In this document: positions 38,950 through 51,146 of the stretch, piece after piece
How positions within the stretch are numbered: position 1 is the first letter of the stretch
Layout: every line of letters starts with the position of its first letter
Assembly: GCA_022316685.1 (NCBI GenBank)
Contig: JAKJHU010000026.1
Location: forward strand, 2,364,001-2,428,000
DNA from: Progne subis subis
Lineage: Eukaryota > Chordata > Aves > Passeriformes > Hirundinidae
Length of the DNA stretch: 64,000 nt
Reading direction: 5' to 3'
Made by a program: the position numbers and the translations under genes
The notes under the pieces: model-generated
Databases searched by the model: none
What the model saw: the letters and a program-made list of their open reading frames with translations, nothing else
Told to the model about the DNA's origin: nothing

Positions 38950-39411
38950 TTAATCCATCAGTGAAAGCGTCTGTGCTAACCTTCTGGTGGAAAAATGGTG
39001 TATCTGGGATGTGGCATAACCCCCATCCTGATGCAGATTCTTGGGATGCACTGTAAATCTGTGCCACTTGGTCACCACAACCCAGGGAGAAAGGATTTCC
39101 ACATTCTTTAAAGAAGCAGGCAAACCAAGACAATCATAATTGTAGCTCTTTTGATGATCCGCTGTGTGTTTTCCTGCCCAGTTTGTACTGCATGGCACAG
39201 TACAGAAGGGAATTTTACCTCTCTGTGAGGATTTATCGGTATGGCAGGTCACTTGCACTGTGGCCGTGATATTCATATCCAGTCTGTCCATGACTCCATC
39301 ATTTGTGTTTGACAAATGCAGACGTGGCTCATTCCAGTAATAACACTGAATGGAAAGATATTTAGTAGTAAACTCAGGGGACATGGAAACCAGAGGAAGA
39401 ACCTCTTCCAT
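38950..39411 (-). other. Unexplained 153-codon ORF
   Basis: The minus-strand frame starts at an ATG in good context (GACATGG) at 39411 and stops at TAA at 38950. The frame stays open upstream of the ATG for about 35 more codons, to a TGA at 39519-39517. The product begins MEEVLPLVSM and contains an NITA glycosylation sequon and several cysteines (such as TCHTDK and FCTVPC). The region upstream of the ATG would read as a hydrophobic leader if a non-ATG or spliced start were used. I do not recognise the protein. Outside the GC island this is one of the longest frames in the window, but one such frame by chance is not surprising in 64 kb. Alternatives are a fragment of an old mobile element, an exon of an unannotated gene, or noise. 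Confidence 0.2.
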
Positions 39412-39689
39412 GTCCCCAGCTAGTGCACTGGGAGATGCAGCCAAGTGCCAGGGAGTCACCGGGACCCACACTGCCAGCACCCAAAAGGTTTCAAAGTGCA
39501 ATGCACCAAACTCTTGTCACTGGGACTCGGTCATGTCACCTAATGCCTGCCCACACTCTATTAAAATGTTAACAATTAAAAATATGTGGTCTACGTAATT
39601 TACACCTGGATGAGCTACACCTCACCTTATCTTAACCAGTGCTCACAGTTTAAGGTATTGCAGCTTTCTGAAAACGTTGCAGACCAGGT

Positions 39690-40160
39690 GATGTTGGAAA
39701 GGTTAAGTAAATCTAATGGCTAGCAAGGGTTAAACAAACCTAATAGCTAGCAAATAAAATGGAGAATTCAGAGCTGCAAAACGCCAGGACTTGCAGAATC
39801 TGGCACTAGAAAGCAGATTGTACAGGTGCAGAAACATGACAGCTGTGTGTGACCATAGCCAAGGACTGAATGAAAATTGTTCTTGAAATTCCCTTGTAAT
39901 TAGTGCAGGGACACTGCACATCATCAAAGACTGTGCATCAAAGTCTGTGCTTATGAGTCCAGGATTTCACAGAGTGAAATAATGCTCATGACACTGGCTA
40001 TGTTTTGGTGTCATTAGCAGTAATTAGGCAGTGGGGAAAATCCCTGCACACCAGAAGGACCCCCTTTTGAAGTCTGATGTGGAAAAGTATATTAAAAAAC
40101 CCCTGCAGACTCCCATTTTAAAATGGAAGTTACATGTACCTGATTTTCACCTTTCATAGT
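39690..40160 (+). mobile_element. Possible diverged LTR-like element (weak)
   Basis: The stretch has a two-copy TAATRGCTAGCAA repeat (39714-39726 and 39741-39753, period 27), an AATAAAATGG word and a TATATTAAAAAACC TATA-like word near its right end. It also contains long stretches that look repeat-derived. No TG...CA borders or target duplication could be fixed, so the call is tentative. Confidence 0.2.
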
Positions 40161-43100
40161 GAGCTCTTATGGAGACCATAAACATCCATAAAACAAATGG
40201 CTTGCTGGATGTATCACCGTAGTCAAAGTGGATTAACAAAGCTCCAGTGAATTCCCCATACTGACAGTGCACCTTCTTCACCACCAGCTTATCTGCAGAT
40301 ACTTTTTAGAAGAAAGAATATTAACTGGCAGGAGGGTACAACCTAACTTTAGTCTATTAGTTCCTTTGAAGTGTAATTGTTCAGGGGAAAATAAGTCAAT
40401 ACAAAAAAGTCATATTCATTTTTAATCTTTGATTTTTTCAGAGTAAACCTAAATTCAGGTGTTGAATGCATGAACAATCCCATTTGTGTTAATAGGAAAT
40501 TTAAAAATGAAGCATGGTCCAATTTTTCTGTTGAAAATTTGCAACAGTGAATAAAAAAAAAAAAAATTAAGAGTCAAGGATTTTGAAGATTCAAATTTTT
40601 GAAAGAATGTTGTTGATGTCTGACACACAAAACTGACTTATTATTAAAGTAACCATCCTAAAATCAAATCAGAAAATGCAATAAAAAAAGCTCCTACCAA
40701 AATGGTTGTTATAGGGACTTTATTTTTTCTTTAATACAATGCTAATCCTAGTACTTCAAGAGAAAAATAATATTGGGAAAAAATGTGGAAACTGCCAAAA
40801 AGGATTCAAAAAGGATCTGTCAAAAAGGATCATGCATGTGCATAGACAAGGCAAACCCCCTTGAGACTGGCCAGTGTGCCAGGCCACTGCACTAAATGCA
40901 AATTATGGTAACATTTAAAAATGTGCATGTTGGGAAAATAATCTACTAAGCCTTCCTCTAACTTACTGACTTCAAGAGCTGCAAAGTTGTCATATACATG
41001 AATAGCAAAAATGATCTTCAAGTCATCATAAAAATTTGTTCTGAAAGCAATTTAAGTTGTTCATTGTGTGCAGCTATAATTGGTTTGCTATGACTCTGCA
41101 GAGTGTTATGCCCATGTTGAATGTTACACGTTGCTCTAATATAATTTACAACATGTCTAATGAAGCATAATGCATGCATTTTTATCAAGATAGGAGACCT
41201 ACTGTGCTTTTTGAGCTGCCTAACCCTAACAGTGTATCCACATCACCAAAATGAAACATGCCTATGTGACAGTGGGATAGGTACACCTGAATTCTGCATG
41301 CGAGTTTGTCAGTGATTTTCCTCTTGACCTTGAGCAACTCCCTAAAAAGGTCTACTGGCCCACTGCCAGGCACACTTGACTCCTGTAGGACTTAGTAAAT
41401 TTGTGAAAGGATTAAGCCTTTAATGCTGTGTCCCTGCATTCATTTACATATTTGGATCCCCAAAGGAAAGATTGCCTTTTATGCAAAAGAGTCTCTGACA
41501 AACCCGTAAGACCTAAAATTTTAGCAGATACCCTTTTCCTTCAACTCATCTTAAACAACGAAAGGCAGAGAAAAACAACTTCCTTTACCAACAGGCCCTA
41601 ATCCTTTATTGAATGATCTTGACAGACCAAGTTTCCCTAGGCAGCTGTTTTCTGCAGCACTGGCCCCTCATCCGTGCTGACAACAGCTGTGGAACTGTTG
41701 CCTGGAAAAAGAGCAGGAGAATTATCTTCGGGACCTTTCACTTTAGGACATAGTTCTGTTTGCAATTTTAAAGTCCTGGAGCTTACGTACATACAGATGC
41801 CATATCAAAATGAACAAACAACGATCCTGCAGGGCAAAGCACGGAGCAGACAGGAAATGCCTTAAGGTAACCCCGGCAACCTTAATTTTCTCCATTTGTG
41901 CAGGCTTTAATTTTGTCATCGCATGGCAATGATTCTCCTTTGTCAGACTTCTCTGCCAGATGTTTAGAGCAGCACCAGCAACACCAAGTTTAAGGTATCT
42001 AGGTGGTCTGTGCTTGAAAAATAACAAAAATCAGTGGTAAAACCCACATGGAAATTTGTTCATCTTTCAGCTCAAACAAAAACCCTGCAGTTCCTGTGTA
42101 TTCGGTTTTCTATTGTACAAAAATTGAGGAGAATTGAGGTAAAGAAAGACAAGAAACTGCATGAAAAGTCCATCTTACGTAGAAATGGTACTTCTGGGAT
42201 GCTGATGAGTTTATCCAATTCTTCAATACATTTAAAAGCAGATATGTTGCTAGAAATTCCATTTGGATCACTATCAAGCTCTGTCTCTCAAGGTTTCCTA
42301 GCCATCAAATTTATTTTTCAAAGAAACTTATGTTTACATAAATGGGAAAAAAATTGTATTAAAATTTTATTTTTGATAGACCATAAAATATTTATCAATA
42401 TAAAAAAATTTCAAAGATCAAATTTCTTATGAAGTCCCTTTTGGGAGAAGCTTTCCCTGGAACTCTCACAAATGTGAAGGCAAAAAAGGAACAGTAACTG
42501 TTACTCTGCTTATATAGTGGCTGTTTATAGCAAACACAGTTGCTGATTTTATGATTTTATAGAGAGACCCCAGCTGGAAATGTAGTAAGACTGTTATCCC
42601 CACCCCCACTGGATTAGCTATGCTAGGATTTTGTGTTGAGGAGACTGGCAACTGGGGTTTCCCCCTGTACTAAAACCATAAATAATACTCCTCTCCTCCC
42701 TAGCTAGTGGAGCTAGTAATCAGAGAAGAGCTTCGAGGACAATTGAGGAATATCTGCATTAACATTTATAAAATATTAGGTAGAAAAGATCCAACTGGCT
42801 ATTCATTTATCCCCTATAAATACTTCCACATGAAATTACAGCAGTGAAGATGGTATAGAGTTAGAAAACAGATTACCCATATTGCTTAAATTGCAGCATT
42901 TACTGCATGCTGACTGAGTAATCAAACACCCTATTCTTTATTCGTGAATACAGGGGCCCTACATGTGTCAGATTCACTATTTTTCTGTTATAGGTGGACC
43001 AAAGTTCTAAACAGAAATCAGTATTTGTCTCAAAAGGTGGGTAGAGGCTGAGATCTATTACTGTTGAAGAAAGCAAAAGGATTTCATTTGAAAAATTAGT

Positions 43101-43884
43101 CTAGGGTATCCTCTGTAGAAAGGAAGTGTAAAAGTACATTAGCAACAGCAATAAGCAAAAATGAAAAGATGAAGTAATAATAAATTAGCATGACATTAAT
43201 TTAAGAACCTGATGTGCAGCTACTGCAACATCTGGAAAATTCCTCTGAGAAATGAAGCAAGCAGATCATGGGAGTCCATTAATAATCTCTCATGTTTCTT
43301 CTGGTGTCACTTATCTCTTGCAACAGATCTTCTTAAAATATAACATGTTAACCTCAAAATGAAAATCAGGTTATTAATTAGAGTTTGAAAAGTATTAATG
43401 ACTATCCCTTTTTCTTATTTTTTCTTCCATTTCAACAGGATTCAAAGGCTTTTGTACCCAAGGGCACATATAATCTTGCTGCTTTGAAATGAGAATTTTA
43501 CTGCCGAGTTTAACATCAGCTGAAAACATCAGTCCAGTCAAAACATATTCCATCCATATAATAAAAGCAATAGAAGAAGGGCTGTAGGTTTGAGGTGTTG
43601 GTTTCTAAGTTTTCCAGTAACACAAGGAGGACAAAGGACTTTCTCAACTCTCTGCTTCTACTTTTTCTCCCTTGGTGTTATGATATGGGCTGACATGAGA
43701 GGCTGATATGAGGGGCTCACAGATGGGAAGGGAGTGGAAAAAGCCTCTTTTCTTGTAAAGTTTCCCTAAGGTGAGTTTGGCACTGCTCACAGTTTTTCCC
43801 CTGCCCTACAGTCTCAGGAGTGGGGCTGTTGCAGGTGCCTACAGACCATCTTTCCTCCCCAGGCTTGACTCTCCTTCCAGTACT

Positions 43885-43920
43885 TCTAGTACTTCTTGTT
43901 AAGGGGAAAGAAGTACTAGA
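43885..43920. repeat. Perfect 13-bp inverted repeat (hairpin)
   Basis: TCTAGTACTTCTT at 43885-43897 pairs exactly with AAGAAGTACTAGA at 43908-43920 around a 10-nt loop. No T run follows that would suggest a terminator, and the stem is short for a microRNA precursor. It could simply be a local inverted duplication, since AGTACTTCT also occurs just upstream. Confidence 0.9.
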
Positions 43921-45689
43921 GGACTGTCATGAAACACAAAAAATCAAGCAGCCATCAGATTGTACCCAAAGTCACCTGAAAGCTCAGCTACCCTACTTCT
44001 GAGATCTGCTCAGAAAGATGCAGGGAGTCGGATCCAGCTGACTCAATCCATGTCCAGGAAGAGGATTAGGTGTCAGGGGAAGTAGAGCCTTTTCTATTCC
44101 CTCCTGCCCTAACTCTTCTCCCAGGCACTGATGAGCAGCAGGGGACCTCCTATGGCAACGTGGAAAAAACGTGCATTTGGGACAAAGGCACAGCCGAGGC
44201 ACATTGTAACCAAAAAGGTTTAAAACAGAGATTCAATTCAATAGTTCTGTTCAGCAGATTAGAAACTTGCAAGAGACTTCAAAACTTTTATTTGGACAAA
44301 TTGTTTTTTCTAAAATATTCACTAAAGAAGAAAATGTAAGGTATTTAATTATATTTTCATGTCCAGAATAAAGTATTGTTGGAAATGAGGAAGGCATGTC
44401 AGAAGAACGAAGAGTTTGGTGGTTAAGGCAGCTCATCTGCTGTGTGGGATAATAAAGTCCAGATCCCACTTGAAATTAGGGAATGTGATTTTCTTGCTAT
44501 TAATTTAATTGTTTTCTTATTCATGCCAGGAGCAAATTTAAATTCACTCTTGGGAGGTCAAAATTCACTTCATGTTCTTGCAAATGCTCTGAATTATTTA
44601 TAGTGCATTATTTTAGAAAAAAAATGCTAGGAAAAGAAGCTAGTTTGGGGAGGATAATCTACATTTATATTAGCTAACCAACTCTGGACTTGACCTTCTT
44701 GGAAATAGATCAATTCAAAATCATGAGAGATTATTTCCTAACAATTAATAATTCTGCCTACATTTTTCTAGGGCTATAAGGGCTTGAATAATATTCACCA
44801 GATACCAAATGGCAAAGAAGAACATGGGAAAGTGAGTTACACTTACCATCAAATTTACATCCATATGCATAACCAGCATTTGTGTTTCTGCATTCTTCTC
44901 ATTTCCCCATGAGAATGCAGTAGTCCTACTATTCCCATTCAGGTAAAAACATTTTTTTTCTTTCTTTATTGTGAAAATAGCAACAGGATTTGGCCCATGG
45001 GGAAATAAAACTGTAGCAATAATTTAGATACTTTATGCTTGATGTTATTGTATTTTGATAAATGGTTTTGATAGAGCTTCCATCTCCCCTGCTCTTTCAG
45101 CTTCATAATCTGAGCTTTTTCTCTAGGTCAGCAGTTCAAGTCATCAACATTTTGCAGACTCCATTATCCATGGTGTTACAGTTGCTTGTTGTTGTTTTCA
45201 TGCCTCTTATATATCCTAAAGGCTTGTCCAAATTTAAATTAAAGCTTAATGGTAATATGAGGCACTTTTATTGGTTTACAACTAACATACTGGAGTATTT
45301 CTTGTAAAAATAAGGCGATTTTCAGTGGTATGATATGCATATCTTAGCATTTTTTTGGAACAGCTTTGCTACAGATCCTCCCTAAAATCAGCTAAGATTT
45401 TAAATTAAGTGTACACAATGGCTTGAAGACAGGAATTGAAAGAGCCAGAAGTCATCCCCATTTCCACAAGACCCACTGGCAACACCAGGAATTAAATGCC
45501 AGTGGCAGTCCAGCAAGATTGTCTCTGCAAGCAGCTCACAAAATACCTGCCTGTGCACACTGCAAGAATGCACTCTGAGCTGTGGGAAACTGTGAGCTCA
45601 TCCCTGGGGCTCTTTGTCTGGACTAATTTACATGGACTTCCCGGTGCCTAATATCAGTTCACTTATCTCAACATCTCTAGCCATATATC

Positions 45690-45793
45690 TGGGGAAAGAA
45701 AAAAAAAACCCAAAAAACAAAAACAAAACCAAAAAAAACCAACCAAACAAAACCTAACAACAACAACAACAAAAAAAACAACAAAAAAAACCC
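45690..45793. repeat. A/C-rich simple repeat including (CAA)n
   Basis: About 100 bp of AAAACC, CCAAAC and CAACAACAAC units, ending directly before a three-copy 12-bp motif. Confidence 0.9.
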
Positions 45794-45795
45794 TC

Positions 45796-45839
45796 TTTAA
45801 TTCAAAATAATTTTAATTCAAAACCCTTTTAATTCAAAA
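45796..45839. repeat. Three-copy TTTAATTCAAAA repeat, 16-bp period
   Basis: The 12-bp word TTTAATTCAAAA occurs at 45796, 45812 and 45828 with 4-bp spacers (TAAT, CCCT). The exact 16-bp spacing suggests recent duplication. Confidence 0.9.
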
Positions 45840-46386
45840 GCAAGTTTGATATAAGCTTGGCCAGAGCCCATATATTCAAGGAAATTTAGAATTTTTATTT
45901 TCAGTTTGTAGAACATACTGAAACCTGTTCATATACAAGGTTAACTGGAACTTTATAGCAATTTTGGAAATAAAGTCCTCATTGATAAGAACCTACAGAG
46001 CCTAATGTTTTGAATTTTCCAAAGCATCTTTTATGCAAGGATCTCAAGGCCCTTTCTAATATTAAATATGCTTTAACACTCCACATGCTATTTTCACTTT
46101 AAATAAACAGTGACACACAAAGAGGTTTAGTAATTTGGCAAAAAGGGACATGTAGCCCAGACGTCCTGGACTCATGCCTTAGTCAGAGAACAATTCTATT
46201 GGGATTAGGTATTCAGCCTGCCCTGTTAAAATTATCTACTTAATGGGATTACAAAATGAGAGACTTAATATTCCAGTAAGACCTGTAAAATGGCTATGGT
46301 TTCTAACGCTTGGAAAAGCGTCTGGATTGTGATACTGCATGAAGGAGCGTACACCTCTCCTTCATCACCCACCAATACTTTGCCAT

Positions 46387-46478
46387 TCACAAAAACAAAA
46401 ACAAAAACAAAAACAAACAAACAAAAAAACCCCAAAAAACCAAAAACCAAAAAAACCCCAAACCAAAACAAAAAAAGA
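46387..46478. repeat. (CAAAAA)n / A-C-rich simple repeat
   Basis: Begins as regular ACAAAA hexamers and decays into CAAAC and CCCAAAA units over about 90 bp. The Lys/Thr-rich open frame across it is an artefact. Confidence 0.9.
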
Positions 46479-48033
46479 ACAGAAGAACAATAACTAAAAA
46501 GAAAAATCACAAATGTTAATCACCAGGGAACCAGAAGAGTTCAGTAAACCCATCTCCCAAAATTTAAGCTGTCATAACAATGTATTGTTTTTAAAAGATA
46601 AATTGAATTTTCAAATATGCACATGACAGATAAATAAGTATTAATACAAAATGATGTATCATGAGAGATTTATAATAATAGATATTTACAGCAATGATGG
46701 ACGTGTAAGTTTAGTAATTGAGTGAACAGAAAGTTCACTCAAAAACTAGAATATTATTTGAGAAAACAAAAAGTAGCAAACTCATTCTATAAAATAGGAA
46801 AGTAAATTCAGTAAATATGTAAATTCAGAGTCCATTTTTCAAAGAAGATTTGAAGGCAGCAGCAGTTCAAAATACAGCTTGGCAATGTCTGGGAAGGTTT
46901 CTCTTCTATTACTGTGTTATTAATAATGTAAAACTATCCTGAGCTACACAAAATATTATTCTTCTAAGGTAAGGTAAAAAAAAAAATCACTGATAATATT
47001 GATTATTCTGTCTTGCATAAAGTAATTTATGAATAGATTAACAATTGAACTAGCTCTGACTTCTCCCTCTGGAAAACCTCTCTGTTTACTCAAGTTTTCT
47101 TTGGCAGTGACTTTCTAAGCATTTTATTATCTTTTGGCATAAGTGAAATTATTCTGAACACAGCCTTCCTACAATTCCCTTTCACGTTTACCAAATTGTT
47201 ATCATATATTGCTTTCTGATCTCCGTACCATCATATCCTTCTCTTAAGGTTATACTGTGCTATTTCCTGCATTTCCCTGTGCTGGGTACATCTCACAGGG
47301 ATGCAATATGGTAGAAGATGGAAAGCTACCAATGTGATCCTCTGCTAGTTCTCACTGTCAGCAGGTCCAGGACTAGCACATCTCTTTCTCTTAAGCTCTT
47401 CTTATTCTCAGCTGGTCCTGTGAGTCTTTGGCTACGTTTATATCACACCATTGTTAACACCCTAGTATAGATGATGGAGAATTCTCCAATCAAACTGACA
47501 GAAGATGCCAATGATTAAGAAAAGGTTGTGGGAATGTGTTAATATCAATGGAAACATCACTCAGGGAGACTTTTGATCCAAATTATAGACATTAAAATAG
47601 CCAATAAACCAGGATAAGGTTTAAATTACTCATTGGTCTGATTCAGCTCCACAACACAGACGCCAGACTACAGGTGAACGCTGAGTAGGTTTCCCAGTCT
47701 CTGCTGTTGGAATGGTCCACTTCTCATGTTTTTCATCATGTTCTGTGGAGCCAGGACCTGAATCTTAGTTTTCACTGCCCCAAGTTAGAGACCTGTTGCT
47801 GTGTATTATTTGGTTTCATATTGTATTTCATTTCTATATTGGGTTTTGTAATGGTTTCTTCTGTACCCCCTGCTCACCTGGAAAATGTAACATCCCGAAG
47901 TTTGTCCCTGCCCCTTTTCCCTGCCCCTTCTCCCACATTGTCCCCTTCCTGGAATGTAATCCAACCCTGTTCCACTCCCACTTTATCCCTGATTGGGTAG
48001 TGGCTTGTCCCCGCATTTAGCCCCTTCCCTGAA

Positions 48034-48039
48034 TATAAA
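48034..48039 (+). promoter_or_regulatory. TATA box of the LTR
   Basis: TATAAA in the context GAATATAAACC, upstream of the LTR polyadenylation signal. It would place LTR transcription starts near 48065. Confidence 0.5.
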
Positions 48040-48129
48040 CCAGAGCAACAGGTGGGAAAAGTATCTTGGCTAGGGGACTGTGAAGGGGTTCCTGACCCAG
48101 GCTGGGCCAGGACCACAGGAGAAAGACTG

Positions 48130-48135
48130 AATAAA
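48130..48135 (+). terminator. AATAAA polyadenylation signal of the LTR
   Basis: AATAAA in the context GACTGAATAAAGCCC, 96 bp after the TATA box, as expected for a retroviral R region. Confidence 0.5.
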
Positions 48136-48180
48136 GCCCTGATTCCCCCTGGATCAAGTGCAGACCTTCCTTTGCCATCA

Positions 48181-51146
48181 ATGAGGATTTGCTCTCTCTA
48201 AAGGAAAAGGTTCTCAAAAACTGTTTTTTTGGGATCCTGAGGAAAAATCCTTCCAACTGCAGTATGTCTCTCGAGCTAGCTGAGGCAAAAATGGAGCAGG
48301 GCTCCAAGAGAGAGATAAGCCACAGAGACCTCACGGCTGGGCTTTCCAAAATAATGATTAACACAGAAAAGCTTCAAATGGGAGAAATAGAAATATCCTG
48401 CCCAATCTACTTTTTCCAAGAACAGTCACCCTGAGGAGGTAACATAGGTATAAATGAAGACATCGAAACAAGAACTTACCCTAAGTGGCCTAGAGGATCA
48501 GCCAGACACATTAGCTATTCTGAGACAACTTCCTTCATCATTTTGGTGGATTTCAAACAGTTTTTAACACACAAATTAGTGTGGTATAAGTAAAACATTC
48601 CCAAGCAATTCTGGCCCTGTGGCTATATGGAGTCGCATCAAGAAGCTCGTCTGGCTCCCAGGCCTCTGAACCTGGACAAACACAAAGTTACCTTAAAATC
48701 TTTTCCTGCACTGAGATTACTATAAATTGGTTCTGACCCTTTATAGGTTCTCTTCTGCATTTGCAGAAGAAAGTATACAGGTAATATTGAAACTATACAT
48801 TTAATTTGATACTGTTTTTCTTCGTCCTGCCTCCACATTTGTATAGGAGTAATTCCCAGGAGTTCTGATGCCAGGCACAACCCTGCTGTTCTAGCCAATG
48901 ATGCTATGAAAAGAAGGTCCCAGCCTGAAGAATTTCCTCCCTCATGTATCTTCCAAAATCTATGACATCATTTGAATTTTGGGATTTGGTGGGGTTTTTT
49001 TGTTTGGTTTTTTTTTTGTTTTTTTTTTTTTTTTTTTTTGTTTGTTTGTTTGTTTGTTGGTTTGGTTTGGTTTGGTTTGGTTTGGTTTGGTTTTTTTTGT
49101 TTTTGGTTTTTTGTTTTTTTTTTTTTAAGTGGATAAGCTGGGTAACAGTGGAAAATCAGCTACTGGTCAAAAGCACACCGTTTCTGCAGGTTTGGTAGAC
49201 TTCTATGTGGAAATCTGGGCAGGAAGTAACTTATTTGGGAACTGTAATAGCTCTGCAGATTTCCTAGTCAGCTGTTGCACAGGTGGACCTTGAAGGAATT
49301 TCCTTTTAGAAATTAAATAAAACCATATGGTAGTATCTACATGCACTAAAGAACTTGAATATAAACACAGCATCCTGACTTACTTTTTATTTAGAACAGA
49401 TGGTATTTATAAAGGGAATGTAAAGGAAACACTTAAGATGGGAGATACGCGGTGCAAAATAGGTGAGTCAGAAGAAACATTCCAGTCTTGTTTTGCAAAT
49501 TAAATCTCTTATTGTATAAACAAGGCTACTCTCATTTTCAACAAAACAATATAAAAAAATATTAGGGTACTTGTTTCCAGCCCTATGTACATGCGTCAAA
49601 CAATGACTGTTTTTATTCCAGAAACATGAAAGACAGGACTTGCAGTGATGATGCAAATCATAATTGAAGTGTACTGCCAAAGAGCTACACAGGTTGTGTC
49701 AAATGTGCATCAGGTCCATTGAGTCTGGATCTGCTCCATACTGTTGGTCACCCAATTCTGCATGAACCACTGCTGTAAACCTATCAAAAGATGAGGGATG
49801 TTGACCCCCTGCAACACTAGCTGGGGATGGCAGGATGGATAAGTCTATCTTTCTCATTAACCATCATATTACAAAGTCATCACTCAACAGAACTGTGGCA
49901 ATAAATCACTGATGGGTTTTTTTTGAGATCATCAGCTCTTCAAACATTAGCTTTCTAAATGTCAAAACACTCTCCTATTTTTTTTTAAGCAACCCAGAAG
50001 GGACTACTGTATTTATGGTGCAGAACTAGGGGTCCAGTGGTCTATCTTCTACTGCCTCTAACACTCTTGAATTGATGTCTGACCTTGCCTTGGGACACAG
50101 TGCCATAAAACAGTTATTTTGTATTTAGAAGGAATTAAAATTTCCATGCATCTCACAATAATTGTCAGTTCTACCCCTTTATGAGGAAAGAAATTATGCT
50201 TTTTTGTTGCAGTACATGCAGATATTTTATTCTTCATTATGTCGAAGTCATAACCACAAACACAACATGTTGCCCAATACCAAAAGGGAATCAGAAAGCA
50301 TTTCGACAGAACAGTTCTTAATGGTTCCTTAGCAAAGATACTTTTACTTTGAAATTTTCCTTTCGCAGCAGATGTTGCAACAACTAATGAAAGCTTGTCC
50401 ATTGATATAATCCAGCTTTGTATTAGGCAAACTATCATTCAAAAATATTCATTTGATCCTCAAAATCCAGGTGATGAGCTTATCTTTCAAGAACTGAGTA
50501 ATAATTTGAATTCTTTTTTCTTTTAGCTTCCTACTCATCACTTTTTTTAACGTTTTCAAGACCTTTTTTTCTGTAGCAACAAAGACATGCAATACTTAAT
50601 TTGAAAATACTTTATATTCTGTCATTTTTAGAAAAAAGTGTCTTTAAAAACACTTGTCACTTTGCCTATCCTTGGTGATAAAACAGGATTAAGCAAATGC
50701 TAGTACTATAAGCTGTGTGACCTTAAGAATTTAAGTTTCAATCAGGAGTCATGTGCTAAAAACATGTGTGCCATATGCCACCAAGTGAACATGCAGTTAT
50801 TCCAGTCCTAAAGGACTTCTTCATCTATGTATATTATTGAGATTTAATGGGTTAAGATTTATTTTTATAATTCAGGATATAGAAGCAATGTGTTAGCTTT
50901 CCATCTTTGCAGCCATGAAATCAAGAACCCTGCTTAGCAGTGACCCCACAACTTGTTTGGCCTTTTTTTGCTTATGCAGCCCCTTGCCTTGCCCTTGATG
51001 GCCTTGCCAGTTCAAGCGGAGCTTTGACTCTCTTAACCCCACCTCTGCATGTCTAGGCAATATTTCTAAAGCCCTCTTTTGTAGCCTGGCCCCATTTCTG
51101 TATTTCACATACAATCCTGTATGTGATTTTCCAGTAGAGCTCTGTT
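48181..51146. other. Non-coding sequence with a T/G-rich tract
   Basis: No gene is visible. A T/G-rich simple repeat occupies about 49001-49126. Sequence immediately right of the LTR (to about 48560) may be old element-derived DNA but shows no coding match. Confidence 0.45.
49001..49126. repeat. T-rich tract with (GTTT)n and (GGTTT)n
   Basis: Poly-T of about 20 is followed by GTTT units (about 49040-49057) and then about seven GGTTT pentamers (about 49059-49093), ending in more poly-T. The G2 pentamer array could form a two-tier G-quadruplex on the plus strand. Confidence 0.92.

Larger units (their letters stand above)
25900..43884. other. Upstream flank, mostly unique non-coding DNA
   Basis: About 18 kb of AT-rich DNA upstream of the minus-strand promoter. 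It holds one A/C-rich simple repeat (about 26416-26505), one unexplained 153-codon minus-strand ORF (38950-39411), a weak LTR-like stretch (about 39690-40160) and an A13 run at about 40554-40566. No CR1 copy was recognised here, in contrast to the intron side. If the synteny of other vertebrates holds, BASP1 lies further right; none of it was seen. Confidence 0.45.
43921..47704. other. Non-coding sequence with A/C-rich repeats
   Basis: AT-rich unique DNA with two A/C-rich tracts (about 45690-45793 and 46387-46478) and a three-copy 12-bp motif at 45796-45839. No gene or coding similarity was recognised. Confidence 0.5.
47705..48180 (+). mobile_element. Endogenous retrovirus LTR (solo or truncated)
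   Basis: It opens with TGTTGGAATGG at 47705 and has a C-rich U3-like body (repeated CCCTGCCCC and CCCACATTGTCCCC blocks). A TATAAA lies at 48034-48039 and an AATAAA at 48130-48135, 96 bp apart. That order and spacing fit U3-R-U5. The 3' end is placed near CCATCA at 48180, but no target duplication was found. The right border is uncertain, and some of the sequence to about 48560 may also be element-derived. No retroviral genes are attached. It is unrelated in sequence to the LTR at 16.2 kb. Confidence 0.6.

Noticed and set aside
46265..46510. Phe/Val-rich and Lys/Thr-rich frames over the A/C repeat
   Set aside because: These are translations of a simple repeat.
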